Assembly: GCA_033557835.1 (NCBI GenBank)
Contig: JAWQRO010000317.1
Coordinates: 1 to 43,237, forward strand
DNA length: 43,237 nucleotides
DNA from: Helochares maculicollis
Lineage: Eukaryota > Arthropoda > Insecta > Coleoptera > Hydrophilidae
Direction of reading: 5' to 3'
The notes under the pieces were generated by a model. That model was not told where the DNA came from, searched no databases, and saw nothing but the letters and a program-made list of their open reading frames with translations. The position numbers and the translations under genes are program-made. This document shows, piece after piece, positions 22,868-34,580 of the stretch. The first letter of the stretch is position 1. Every line of letters begins with the position of its first letter.

Positions 22868-24074
22868 GTCCTATTTAAAAATAATAATAAGAGGCGCGTT
22901 TCGCTCAATCAGTCTAATTGGGGAAGGAGGTCGAACATTTTTGAAACGCTCGTAGAAAATATGCAGATGCGAAAACTCGAAGAACCGTTCAAAACTTACG
23001 TAAGAGGAAAGACAAACTATCAACAGCGGCTGCCGCTGAACTGCACTAGAGAGCCGAGTTGACATTTAATTAATTCTTTAAAATCGCCGATTACCATATA
23101 AATGTACACCGTTTCCTGTTATTCCAACGAAAATATTAGATTTACATTTTAATTGTTTGTAATTTACTAAATTAGTTTACCTAAGCTCCGGCGCAATGAG
23201 GGATTGGATAACAGATCTGCACGGCTGAATGGGGAATATTTAAAAATCGATAACTGCTTCATTAACACAGTTTGTGGTGGTTATGAAAATGGAAATCGCG
23301 GTAGTAAGAAAATCAGTTTCGAGCTGGCTCAAAAAAACTCATGCAAATTAGTCTGAAGCCGTTCATAAATGGTGAGATGTATCTTCAAAAGTGACAATTT
23401 AAAGCGCCAGGCACCCAAATATTGACGAACGTGATTTACCAGAACCGCGAAAACAACCAAAATAAAATATCCTCGGGGCGCAAGCACGAGAATAAGTAGG
23501 TAGACACAAAACACTGCTTGTATAGCGTAATTACACAGTAGCAGTAGATGTCGTTTAATAATTTACAACAACCAGTGATTAGTGTCGAATAATATCACTG
23601 TTTCTAATCGAAGAGAAAGCAGCTACACGAGAAATTGCATGTTCGAGTCGATGGCTACTGTGTTTTTACTAATTATACGACGAGAGACGAGTACTGGAGT
23701 GAAAAAGAACCTGGAAGACCACGATGGTAGATAGAGAGAGTAAAAATGCAAGCGGACACAGTACATATATTAAAATAGACGTTTTTTCAAAAGAATAAAT
23801 ATGATTTATGCTGACCTAATAAGATAATTGCACAGCCAGTCCGTTCGGATCTCTTATCGATCGCAATCAATTCGGTTTGCCGGTCGCAATGAACTAGCAG
23901 CTCATTCTAATTTTTTTCGTAGATTTAATAAGTATACTTGACCATTTTATGCATGGTGATTTTCGCTAATTCCTTCGACTGATTCTGGCGAAATGACGTC
24001 AGTGGGTTAATCGAATTTGTTTTGGTGATTGCTGGCAGCGTTACCGAAATGTCGTACGCTAAACTCAATTGATA
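22868..24074. other. No gene recognised
   Basis: Mixed-composition DNA without transposon similarity or long frames. A short purine-rich run lies near 23715-23760. Confidence 0.45.
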
Positions 24075-24580
24075 TACGAGGGCGATCTAATAAATACTTA
24101 GACAACAAAAGAAAAATGAGCATTTTGGAAAAGTGGTGATTTATTTTTGAACATAATCTCCTTTTAGGTCGATACACTTTATCCAACTATGCTCCAACAT
24201 CTTTAACCCATCTGAAAAATATGTTTTCTGGAGTTCTGCAAAGTAGGCCTCCGTGACGGCGATGACCTCTTCATTCGATACAAATTTCTGCCCGGCGAGT
24301 GATTCTTTTCTATTTTGGAAACAACAAAAATCGTAAGGAGTCAAATCCGGCGAATTTCTTCCGCAATTCGGCGTCAATTCGGCCCGATAATTCGGCATTG
24401 TAGAGCCCTGTGACCACTTTTTCCTTCTCTAGGTTGCCGACGTAGATCATACCTTGTGAGTTCCAGAAAACTGGGGCCATCACCTTTCCGGCCAATAGGA
24501 CAGTCTTCTCCTTCTTTGGAGCACGTTCGTCGGGCGAAGGCCACTGTTTCGACTGTTCCTTGGTCTCGGGTGGATCCATA

Positions 24581-25800
24581 CGAGGTGTGTTCAATAAGTA
24601 TTGCAAATTTTGAATTTTCGCGGGTTACGTATATTCGAATTTCAATTTTTTGTGGCGTTGTGTTGGTAGTCATGTCTCTCACTTATACCGACAAGTTCGG
24701 CGATTTTGAATGTTCAGTTAATTTTTGACAGCTGCTTCGCTTGCACGTGTTTTGGCTCGTCTTCGATTTTTACCTATTCAAAAAAATGGATCAATGAACC
24801 TGTATCAAATTTTGTGTGAAAAACGAAATTAAGTGCACTCCGAATGTTGACTGTGGCATACGGAGAAGCTACCTACTTCAACAACAGACGAAAAAAATTA
24901 ATGAAGTGAAGAAAATGGTATTTGCCAATCGTCGAATCACCGTTAGAGAAGTTTCTGAGGACTTAGACATATCGATTGGCTCGTGCCATTCGATTTTTAT
25001 CAATGATTTGGGCATGAGACGGGTCGCCGCGAAATTCGTACAAAAATTGCTCAATTTCGACCAAAAACAGCTTCGCATGAATATTGCTAATGATCTGTTG
25101 GACTCTGTCCGCGACGACTCAAATTTGCTCCAGAGGGTCATAACTGGTGACAAATCGTGGGTTTACGGTTATGACGTGGTAACCAAAGCTCAATCACCTC
25201 AATGGAAGCTGCCGCACGAACCAAGACTGAAAAAAACGCGCTAAGTTCGGTCGACTGTGAATGTTTTGCTTACTGTTTTCTTCGATTGCAGGGGCGTGGT
25301 GCATCGTGAGCTCTTGCCACAAGGTAGAACGGTCAATAAAGAATATTACCTGCAAGTTATGCGCAATTTGCTTGAAGCAATCCGCCAGACACGCCCGGAT
25401 TTGTGGAATAACAAAAATTGGTTTTTGCACCACGATAACGCTCCTGCTCACACATCGTTGCTTGTGCGCGACTTTTTGGCCAAAAACAACACAGTAATGA
25501 TGCTGCAGCCCCCATATTCCCCAGATCTGGGACCCTGTGACCTTTTCTTGTTCCCGAAACTAAAGATGCCCATGAAAGGACGACGCTACGCTAATTTTGA
25601 CGAGATAAAGAAGGCATCAAAGGAGGAGCTGAACAAGATAAAGGAAAATGACTTTTTAAGTGCTTGGAAAATTGGAAAAAACGTTGGCACAAATGTATAA
25701 TATCTCATGGGGATTACTTTGAAGGGGACAAAATATTCATGAATAAATAAATAATTTTTGAAAAAACACAAAATTCGCGATACTTCTTGACCACACCTCG
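24581..25800 (+). mobile_element. Nested mariner (inner), nearly complete
   Basis: The element is 1220 bp, flanked by duplicated TA (24579-24580 and 25801-25802). The inverted ends are cgaggtgtgttcaataagta on the left and gaccacacctcg on the right. It has fewer coding defects than most copies here. It belongs to a different lineage from its host element, one with an LHHDNAPAHTS second-site motif and a CD rather than SD third site. It must be the younger of the two insertions. Confidence 0.93.
24786..25750 (+). pseudogene. Inner mariner transposase, catalytic triad present but frame broken
   Basis: Starting at 24786 (MDQ, then TGA as codon 4), the frame reads to 25244. A segment of roughly 36 residues of the helix-turn-helix region, plus one frame change, is missing near 24850-24890. 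The part from 24890 reads KKMVFANRRITVREVSEDL. The first catalytic Asp is in VITGDKSW (25149-25151), where a Lys stands in place of the usual Glu. A single TAA at 25242-25244 interrupts, and the same frame then continues. The second Asp (25434-25436, LHHDNAPAH) and third Asp (25539-25541, DLGPCDLF) are 35 codons apart, as in DD34D enzymes. A small frameshift near 25663 moves the true C-terminus, with GDYFEGDKI, into another frame that ends at 25750. Confidence 0.92.
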
Positions 25801-26443
25801 TATTTCGTCGACGGCCACGAAACCACGCAAAAACTCCTTTGAATTGCGCTTAAACAGCGTCAAATACTCTTCTGGAGTGGTCTCACGATTGCGCTTGTTG
25901 TCCGATGTGAGCAAACGCGACACCCATCCCACCAACATCTTTCTCATGCCCAAAATTTCATGCAGGATATAGCCCTCGCGGTCTTTTGATATGCCTACTA
26001 GTTCAGCTACCTCGCGCATTTACAGTCAGTGGTGTGCCAATACTAGATCGTGCATTGTTGTCATGTTAGCCTCCGTTGTAGCCATTTTCGGGGCACCTGG
26101 GCCTTCCCAAAAACCGAAGTGTGCAGACGTTTAACCTCGCTAAACCAATTTTTGAAGGTCGACATTGACCGAGAACATTCACCGTACACAGAATCTAAGA
26201 GCTCTTTGATTTCATTGCGCGATTTCCCTTCCAAAAACAAGAATCAAAACACCGAACGATATTGCTCTTTTTTCATTTTTCTATAATCCGTGGACACACT
26301 CGCTCCCACACGCGTCAAAATAAAATGCAGCTGAACTTTCGACAGTAGCCGTTTACGAGAATGTACTACACGATAGTAAATTTTTCTTGCGATAGGGGCA
26401 CCACCGGGCAGTGAGGCTAAGTACTTATCGGACCACCCTCGTA

Positions 26444-27260
26444 TATAAAACGAAGCGTCTTGATTGACTGACTCATCAATGCCCAGCTCAAGCCCTTGAT
26501 CCGAAGACAGTGAAATTTCTAGAGCACATTGTCTCTATGGTATAAGCACTGAATAAGGAAATAATTTTTGAAATTTCGTTTCTAAGGGGGGCGAAAATAG
26601 GGGTTGAATGTGTTTTTATCGACTCCTATATCTCTAAAGCTAAACATTCTATAGACAAGACAATTTTATATTTTGAGTTGTCGTTCAAAATGAAGAAACT
26701 CATATTTAGCCGTTTTTCTAAATTTTAATTTTCTAAAGGATAGATGGAGGGTTAAAATTTTGTCTGTTCTTCAAACACTTATATCTCGAAAACCAATGAT
26801 TATAAGTATGGGAACTCAATTATGTTTATACACCTATGAAACCTGAGAAATACGTGGTGCCTCGTCTTATTAAAATTTACCTCATAATGAGGCGAGGGGT
26901 GATTTAATGGAGGCATGAGTGTGTCAAGCTCTTTATGCTGCGAGAAAGTTGAGATTAAGACTCTTTTTTAAAATTAAAATCTTGTAGTTTATAAACCGCT
27001 GAGTCTAGAAACGAGAAATTTAGTATGCGGATATCTCTTTAAAAATCATTAGACATGTATTTTCTTATTTTGCGATCATTGAACTCAGGGGGTCATAAAG
27101 GGTTGGTTTTAAAGAAGTACCGATACAAAAAGTCGCTGCAACAAGTGACGAAATTGAGATTTAAATTTTTCTCCCAAAGTAATGAATGACTAAATCGACA
27201 GTCTTGCCACCATTCAAAAATACAAAGGGATGAAAAGATAGGAAGGTTCTTAAAACTTAA
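26444..27260 (+). repeat. About 800-bp dispersed repeat, copy A
   Basis: Aligns along its length with 28725-29530 in the same orientation. Shared words include gattgactgactcatcaa, gaaaataggggttga, cacttatatctc, gggaactcaatta and gagaaatacgtggt (aagaaatacgtggt in copy B). The ends show no obvious terminal repeats. The left edge touches the TA flanking the outer mariner, so that mariner inserted at or inside this repeat. The element class is unknown; the gactgactcatca motif recalls a dispersed family I have met in other arthropod genomes, but that is from memory. Confidence 0.8.
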
Positions 27261-28724
27261 AATTACCGATGAATTGTTAAAAATTACAATAATTTATTAT
27301 CATACTAAAGGTGGTCTTGCCACAGATCTGTCATTACAACTGTTAGTTTGACAATTAATTTTGCTTATCAAGAGTTTATAAGGAAAAATATTTTACTAAA
27401 TATATGTAGAAGCTCTTGAATTGAATAAAATGCTTGATTTGGCAAAAATTGCAGCATCTATAGCGCTTGCAACACGCGTGTAGATGCTGTTCCACGTTAT
27501 AATTCTACCGAATATTTCCTAAGCCCTACAATTTATAACTTCGTTTTGTTTTCAGAAGATCAATTGAAACCAAACGGGAGAACGATATTGGATCATGCGA
27601 GCAATGGAGAATTTTATCAAACCGCGGATCTTTGTACTTGATTTATACATTGTGATAATACTTTTAATAACCCTGCTGTTCTATTCTTCTATTATTTGCG
27701 GGCGTTTCATTTTAGCGTCGATGTTTTTGGACGATAATAAAAATAGGAGACTCATAACAATGTATAGTACTACCAACGACATTACCTCTGAATATAAATA
27801 ATCCTGTTCTGTTGAGAAATATGTGGTTTGATATAAATAAAAAATTGCCATATTTGAGATACAGGATATATTAAAATATTTTTCCTGGCTGTGTAAGGTT
27901 TGCAAGTATATTTTGCCTGTTGCGTTTAGGACAACTTGAGGTAATGAAATGAAAATGTCTCATTAGAAAAAGTCTCCCGAACAAAATTTTTCATCAACTG
28001 TAATACTATAACTTCATTATATTTGCATTAGATATCTAGCTATACATAAAAGTGTGATTGAGATAATTGTGGGTTTAGCTAAGAAAGCAGGTATAGTCCA
28101 TATTACCTACTAAAGTTATTGAATTTAAATTTGGTGAGAAATGATTTATCAGAAAATCTCTATAGGACTGACTTCTACTGTTTAGCTAATTCTATTACCA
28201 AGAAAAAATACTAGTCAAGTCAGTTATAAATAAAACCTAAAAATAAGAAATTTTCAAGTTACTACTAAATAAATCTTTGGCAAATGTGATACTCATTATT
28301 AACGTAAACATCTAAATAAAGGCTTGGCTTTGACTGTTTTTAAAATATGAATTCGTCATAAAAATTTATCCAAATATCCAGTGTCAAGGTTTTAAATACA
28401 TTGATTGTTGTTGCAATATACATATGCTGCATATGCTGAAAATGTTCCAGACGATGGTATGAATTTGAATTTGACATTTTGTCCGGAAGACACTTAGATA
28501 GCGACGAGCGATTAATTATTAGTATCTCAGCTGCCGAAATTTTTTTCATAATGATTTTTTTTGGTCTCGACTCATATGAACTACTTTATCTAAGCTAGTT
28601 TTTCAGCATGAACTTGATTAGGTCTTAGATTAAAAATTAGTACAATTTAACCCAGATCATCGTTTCAAAATTTTCAAAATTTAAAAGAAAATATTATGAA
28701 GATACATTGATATAGTATCTATAA
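27261..28724. other. No gene recognised; one small open frame with a membrane-like segment
   Basis: AT-rich spacer between the two repeat copies. A 68-codon frame at 27595-27801 encodes a hydrophobic stretch (YIVIILLITLLFYSSIICG). It follows 40 bases after an acceptor-like ttgttttcag at 27546-27555. It has no family resemblance and is listed only as a possibility. Confidence 0.3.
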
Positions 28725-29530
28725 TTCACGGAAGCGAAGCTGCGACTTAATGCTAGCCTATACATTTAAAACAAAGTGTATTAACTGACTGACCGATTGA
28801 CTGACTCATCAACACCCAGCCCAAACCTTTGATTCAAAGAAATGAAATTTATCAGCCGTATTGCCTTTATTGCATAAGCAACGAATAAGGAAGACATTTA
28901 TAAAATTCAATTTTTAACGGTGTGAAAATAGGGGTTGATTACGTTTTTAACGCGTCCGATATCTCCAAATCTAACAATGTTATAGAAATTAAAATTTTTC
29001 TTTAAGAATTTTTGTTCAAAATTAAGATACCTCTATTTAGCCAGTTCTCAACATTTTTCTTTTTAAAGATGCATATGCAGAGCTAAATTTTTTTCTGTTT
29101 TTCAGACACTTATATCTCAAAAATCAATGATGCTATCGATGGGAACTCAATTATCTTTGTGAGCCTATGAAAGCTAAGAAATACGTGGTACCCCGTTTTA
29201 CAAAAATTCACTATATAATGGTGTGAGGACTGCTTGAATAGAGATATCAGTATGTGAAACTCTGTTTATGCTACAGACAAGAAAATTAAGACTAAGATTC
29301 TTATTTAAAATTTAAGAAACACATGTTTCGGTGCTTTTTAATTTTTGAACTCAGGGAACGTAAAGGTGTGATTTTGAAAAATACCAATATTTTACAAAAA
29401 GTTGCGCTTGCAAGTAACAAATGTGAGTTGTTGATTTTTCTTTAAAAATAATGATTTATAGAATTTACCTAATTTTCAATCCTCATCAATTCAAGGAGAC
29501 AAAAAAATAGGAAGTTGCTTAAAACTTGCC
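28725..29530 (+). repeat. About 800-bp dispersed repeat, copy B
   Basis: Second copy of the repeat at 26444-27260. The stretch just before the shared start contains ttcacggaagcgaagctgcg, resembling the 3' end sequence of some insect non-LTR elements. Copy B lacks an internal segment of about 60 bases present in copy A near 27010-27070. Confidence 0.8.
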
Positions 29531-29961
29531 TCGCTTTTGTAATTACATCTGTCAGTTTATGGGTCAAAGTAATATTACTTGCCATGATTTTAAAATGGTA
29601 AAACCTTCAATATATTATATGAGGGTGCACTTAAGACATAAGAGGGACATGGTTAAGCGTATTTTGCTCATCAAAGTGAGTAATGTGGCAAAAAAAATGC
29701 AAGTAGTCCTTATGTGCTATTTTAAAGTTTTAGCTTAAATCTTTCTATACAATGGGAGCATGAGCTCGAAATGCCTTTTAGCTCAAGCTATGTGAATGCA
29801 CACAATGTCTTATAATCTAACATCTCATTATGTTCATTAAAAGAATAATTAGGTCGGGAAAAAATTCAGGAATGAAATTCATTGTGTGCCCGAAAATTAC
29901 ATAAATATAGCAGAATCAGTACTGTAAATGGACTCTCTCAGGACCAACCCAGCTTCAGTAT
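29531..29961. other. No gene recognised
   Basis: AT-rich. The frame at 29526-29738 has no recognisable motif and overlaps the end of the repeat copy. Confidence 0.4.
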
Positions 29962-29965
29962 GAAC

Positions 29966-30046
29966 TATTTATTTAAATAGTTCATAGTGTACAATTTATT
30001 TAAACAGTTCATAGTGTACAATTTATTTAAATAGTTCCTAGTGTAG
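29966..30046 (+). repeat. 27-bp tandem repeat, three units
   Basis: Units at 29966-29992, 29993-30019 and 30020-30046 share tttatttaaa-agttc-tagtgta and differ at only a few positions. The first unit together with four upstream bases forms a perfect palindrome with ten-base arms, gaactattta and taaatagttc, at 29962-29983. Confidence 0.93.
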
Positions 30047-33000
30047 GTATTTAGCTGCGTGTAATGGTTAACATATACTTTAGGGCTCCTGCGTGCTTAG
30101 ATAAGCCTGATTTTCAATTTACACAGAACTTGCATCTAACAAAGGGTTTGATTTTGTATTTTTAAATTGCAGCTCACCCCTTGATCCACGAGCTAATGAT
30201 CATTAGATTTCGAGAGCGGATCACCGCCTTCCATTCAACTGTAAAAGCGACCTTCTTATTAATAAAGCAAGTGTACATAAATTGCGAGAAAGAAAAAAAT
30301 TACCAACTCGATCGACTACCGTATAATTATTTAAAACCTCTCCTCGATTTTTTGCCTTCCTTTTTCTATTCTTCATTACTTATGCCACGCATATTAAAAG
30401 ATCGTGATGGCTGAGGCAATTTATAATAATAATACACGTATTGTGGTTTGGTTTCAAGACGTGATTCAACACCCACCGGCTGGTTCTTTCTCTTTCTCCT
30501 CTTGCGCTCTACCTGGTGCTATGGCCCCATCTCTCTTCTTGCTCTCCTCGATTCTGACCTCCTCGTTCAGAGACGGTGATAGAGCAGGCTCATTTATTGT
30601 TTTTAACGGTATTGTGGAAATTATTACACAGCTCTGATGTGTACCGTGTTGCTGCTTAGATTGGCCGGAATAGAGTTTTCGTGGGCTTTTTTTGCCGCTG
30701 CTTTGGGATGGGTAGGTGTAAATTTTTTCTTTTGTAAATGTGTTAACGCTAGACAGCGGGACGCCTCGGACACGCTATTCTCCGTGTTCTGGCCTGATGC
30801 CACTAAAGTCCCAGCCTATCTACATCTCAGATCTTCTAGCTTTATCTGGGCGAAAGACAAAGGCTGAATTTAGACTTCTTTCGCTACTTCTTACTTTACC
30901 CTCGAGTTCTTTTAATATTCTAATTATTCATGAATTCAGCGTGGTTTTTAGCTTTTTGGCTTTAATCCTTTCAAGACTGAATAAATTAAATGGAAGTAGC
31001 TAGAATGTGGGCCGAATGGATATGAAAACAATATTGTAGCCTTTTTTAAACTATGCTTAACACGACCTTTTGGACCGCAATTCTAGTAGTCCAGCAGTAT
31101 AGGCAAATCAATACAAATGAAATATACGATTTAACCAAAGTACTTTATCACCTGCTTATTACTTTTCAGCAGATGGTATTTAGTTAGTGCTTTTGAGCTA
31201 CAATTTAAAACGTTTTACACTTTTTTTTATTAAAAAGAACCTCTTTGCTTAGCCGCAAATTTTTTGCTATTCCCAGATATTTGCAGCTATGTCCCACTTC
31301 TTGTCTAGTTTTAGAAGTTTTATGATTTGGTTTTGTTTTATTACAAGATGTGTCATCGTTGCGAGCGTACACAATAGTTTTATCACTAACATATTTGCTG
31401 ATGAGTTTGTAATGTTACCATGTCATACAGTAGAGAGATACGTTAATCGAAAGGAATATTTTCGGTTTTTGGTTCTATAGATAGATACATCCTTGACAAT
31501 TTTTTGAAAAGAAAATAATAAAGCTCATCAGTTCTTGGCTCTCTTAATTATGTAATGAATTGTTCCTTGGTGGAAGATATCTGGAAAATAAATTCAATAG
31601 AAATAAAAATATTGTATTGAAACTTCGTATAATTTAATTTTATATTGAAATTTTAAAAATGTGAGACATACTATCTCCGATATACCAATATTGTCGCTGA
31701 CATTCGTTTCGCTAGTCATAGCTTGCGAAGGGTGAGTGTCTAATCACACCATTCACTAGCTAAGAGATGCACACTTCTTTTCACATTTAGGAACAACACG
31801 TTATACTTAACGTAAAAGTCCAGATTGTTCCCTCAATCATTAGTACAATATACAAATAATTCATATCAATATCATGGGCACTGCCTTTATTCTCAATATT
31901 TTATTCTGCTGTTAAGCGTTGAATTTTGATTGGTTCTTTCACATATTTTTCCAAATGTTCAATATCTGCCCATTATTCGCATTTCTTTTGTGGTTTTATC
32001 TCGCTTACTGCCAATTTCATTGGCTCTGTTTAATTTTTATAGTTAGAAGACACAAAAGCAATTCCAGAAACCGAGATAGGTAGGTGCCTTCTAAAGACAA
32101 TTGGGGCAAAGATACCAGTTGATTACACTCGTCCACAAAATATTAATCTCCTTATAGTTTTTACGCTTGATAACGTTTTTTATGCGAATCTAAACAATGA
32201 ACTTTGAGTGAAATATTGCAGGAGCATCATAAGCAGAAAGAAGTTCTTGAATGATTTCTCAATACGCGTTTGCATTGCCAAGGAAATTATGACCCTTCTA
32301 TTAGAGCCACCCAAGCTCTGTGTTCTGTGACGTGAAGTGCCTTTGTCGTGAGAAATTGGTCTTTTTGCAGATGCCCTATTCGGATATATAATTTCATCTT
32401 TATCTTTTTTCGAGAATCCTCGTGCAAAAGTAGAATCGTTGTCATGAGTCTGAGATTAACTCCAAATCATTGGTATTGCCAACGGCATAGATTTGTGACT
32501 TCCTTCAAGCCAACCTCTTAAGATTCTCGAGAAAACTGGTGCAGCATAATCTTGGCAGCCAATTTTTATACGTTTCGTTGACAGAAAATCCAAAATAAAA
32601 GTACTAGTCTTCTGTGACCAGATCTGTTATTACATTTTCGTTGTGTTTTCAGCGTAAATTGACCACAAATGTAACAAAATCAGTCTACAGATTTAAATGT
32701 TTGATAAAATGTTTCAGAACAATTTCTATGTTTCTATTATACATATATATGCTCATCTCTTAGGAAAAAATATAAAGAATACATAAAATACTTTAATTAA
32801 ATACAAAGAATATGGAATATGTGCAAAACTTTCCAAAATATTCGATACAAAACATAAGCAATTACTCTATTCATCTGTACTTTACGACTCGCTAAAGCCC
32901 ATTTTGGATGTTTATACACCGTTTATAGTGTTGATGCAAAAATCAAATTCAAAAAATCAAAATATTTAAATAGTTTGAAAAAAATTACTAACAGAAAATT

Positions 33001-34580
33001 TAGACGTGATAGAAAAAATCGGCCAACGGAGATTTAGAGCATTGATATCTTCATATTTGGTATAAAATTTGTGAAAAGAGGATTTGGTCGCAAACCAGTG
33101 TCACAGTAAATAGATGAGAAGACGAAAACTTGCAGTGAAAATAGAAAGCAATTGACTGAAAGATGAAGAGTATCAGAAGTAATATCAGTTTATTAACTAT
33201 GGTATATAACTATGGTCTAAAAAGTGAGAGATGTTAGAAATAACACAAATATAGACACGATATGAGAACATCTGAAAATCTATGCACTAAATAAAAGTAG
33301 TGAAAGATATCTGTTGAGAAACGACAATATCAAGCAACAGCATGAATAAGACAGAATAGTGAGCAGAGGCGCAATGAAATCTATTTAAAAAAACACAGAT
33401 GAAGGAATTTCCACCGAAAAGATAATCAGAAGATCTGCACTTAGCACCTTTATTAAACTTATTTCTTTTTGCAGCTATCATCAATTGGCAGGTTTGCTTC
33501 GTGCTTCTATTTTCTATTCAAGAGAATCATGAAATCACAAGATGACAGAAAGGCTAAACTCTAATCGTGATAGTTCTAGAATCTTCAATCTAATACTCGG
33601 TATTAAAATCTGACTGGTTATCCAGATTTACGATAGTAATATTATGCTAAACTGCTGCGTTTTAATCTATGATACCTTTAGCCCTGATGTGATGACATTT
33701 TTATTCTGGGCCATTTTGGATTTGATTTTCAATCCAAGATTGGTTGAGCCACTACTAATGAATTTGTGACCATATAGTGTTAAATTTGCTGTCTGATAAC
33801 CTTGCATTTTTAATCCAGATATTTTGAAGTGGGAGTTTTGAAGTTTAGAATAACTTTAGCTTCAAAAGCAAGAGAGTCATCCTTCTACCCTAAAACTAAA
33901 CTAACTATTGTAATTTATATTACGTCCGTTTTTCTGACCTAACATTTAATTTTATAATAGAAGTGTTAAAGGACAAGCTCAACATAAAAGCATAAATCAG
34001 CTGAAAACACCCCGGACTGTCTTTTATTTTGTTGCCGAACAAATTGTAGAGATTTATAATTCGATGCTCCCTTAGAGCAGTAGCCATAGTTAGGTTACCT
34101 TTATTCTAAGTGTCTATCATCTAAGATAACTATTAATAATTGCAGTTATAGTAAAGATTACTCAATATTATCGATTTAAAATATATGTTTGATAAAAAAA
34201 CATAAATTTAAAACAATTGCGTCTTTCAGACAATTTAAAATATCTTTAATTGAAGGAAAGTCTCGCTTACGCAAACTTCGTATTTTTGCTTTTAAGACCT
34301 CACTGATAGTTGATGATACATTTTAGTCATGGCTGAGTGACTCAAAACCTCAACGCACTTGATCAAAACCAAATTTACAAGTAGCACATAATCGCTTAAG
34401 GACAGGTGATTCCAGTAAGGGTCCCAAAGTGTTAATTCACTTAGCGCTAGTTAACATCCAAGTAAAAAGCAAACTTATCCCTTACGCAGTTCGCACCATA
34501 ATGGTTCTGGGCTCAGAAGAAAGGCAAGACGACAACGAGAGAAGAGTGTTTACAAAGGCAACCTCTTCTATTTGCATATG
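30047..34580. other. No gene recognised; long AT-rich region
   Basis: This is the longest quiet stretch. A pyrimidine-rich part lies at 30470-30580 and gives serine-rich frames by composition only. Frames at 30181-30414, 30404-30637, 30637-30867 and 31289-31480 carry no domain motif. I saw no inverted ends or tandem structure between 31.5 and 34.5 kb. Confidence 0.4.

Larger units (their letters stand above)
24141..26276 (-). pseudogene. Interrupted irritans-type mariner transposase
   Basis: The start codon is at 26274-26276 (MKKEQYRSVF followed by a stop). The helix-turn-helix part is scattered over frames, and 25803-26019 reads MREVAELVGISKDREGYILH and RLLTSDNKRNRETTPEEYL. It reaches the first catalytic site, VAVDEI (Asp codon 25807-25809). 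The inner mariner interrupts there, inside the ATA codon after Glu. Beyond it, the chain resumes at 24578 with the tryptophan of the same motif and continues PPETKEQSKQWPSPDERAPK and LLAGKVMAPVFWNSQGMIYV. The segment carrying the second catalytic Asp is deleted near 24375-24400. The C-terminus reads NSPDLTPYDF and ends KGDYVQK at 24141. Confidence 0.87.
24077..26441 (-). mobile_element. Irritans-type mariner split by a nested mariner
   Basis: The ends are complementary: the left begins cgagggcgatctaataaata and the right ends cggaccaccctcg, with TA on both outer sides (24075-24076 and 26442-26443). The host element occupies 24077-24578 and 25803-26441. With the inner element and one duplicated TA removed it is about 1143 bp, near the normal length. 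It is older than the element inside it. Confidence 0.9.

Noticed and set aside
23641..23660. gttcgagtcg word as a tRNA T-arm
   Set aside because: No matching A box, acceptor stem or cloverleaf could be built around it.
30404..30867. Two adjoining frames of 76-77 codons as one gene
   Set aside because: They depend on pyrimidine-rich DNA, lack known motifs, and there is no convincing splice arrangement joining them.
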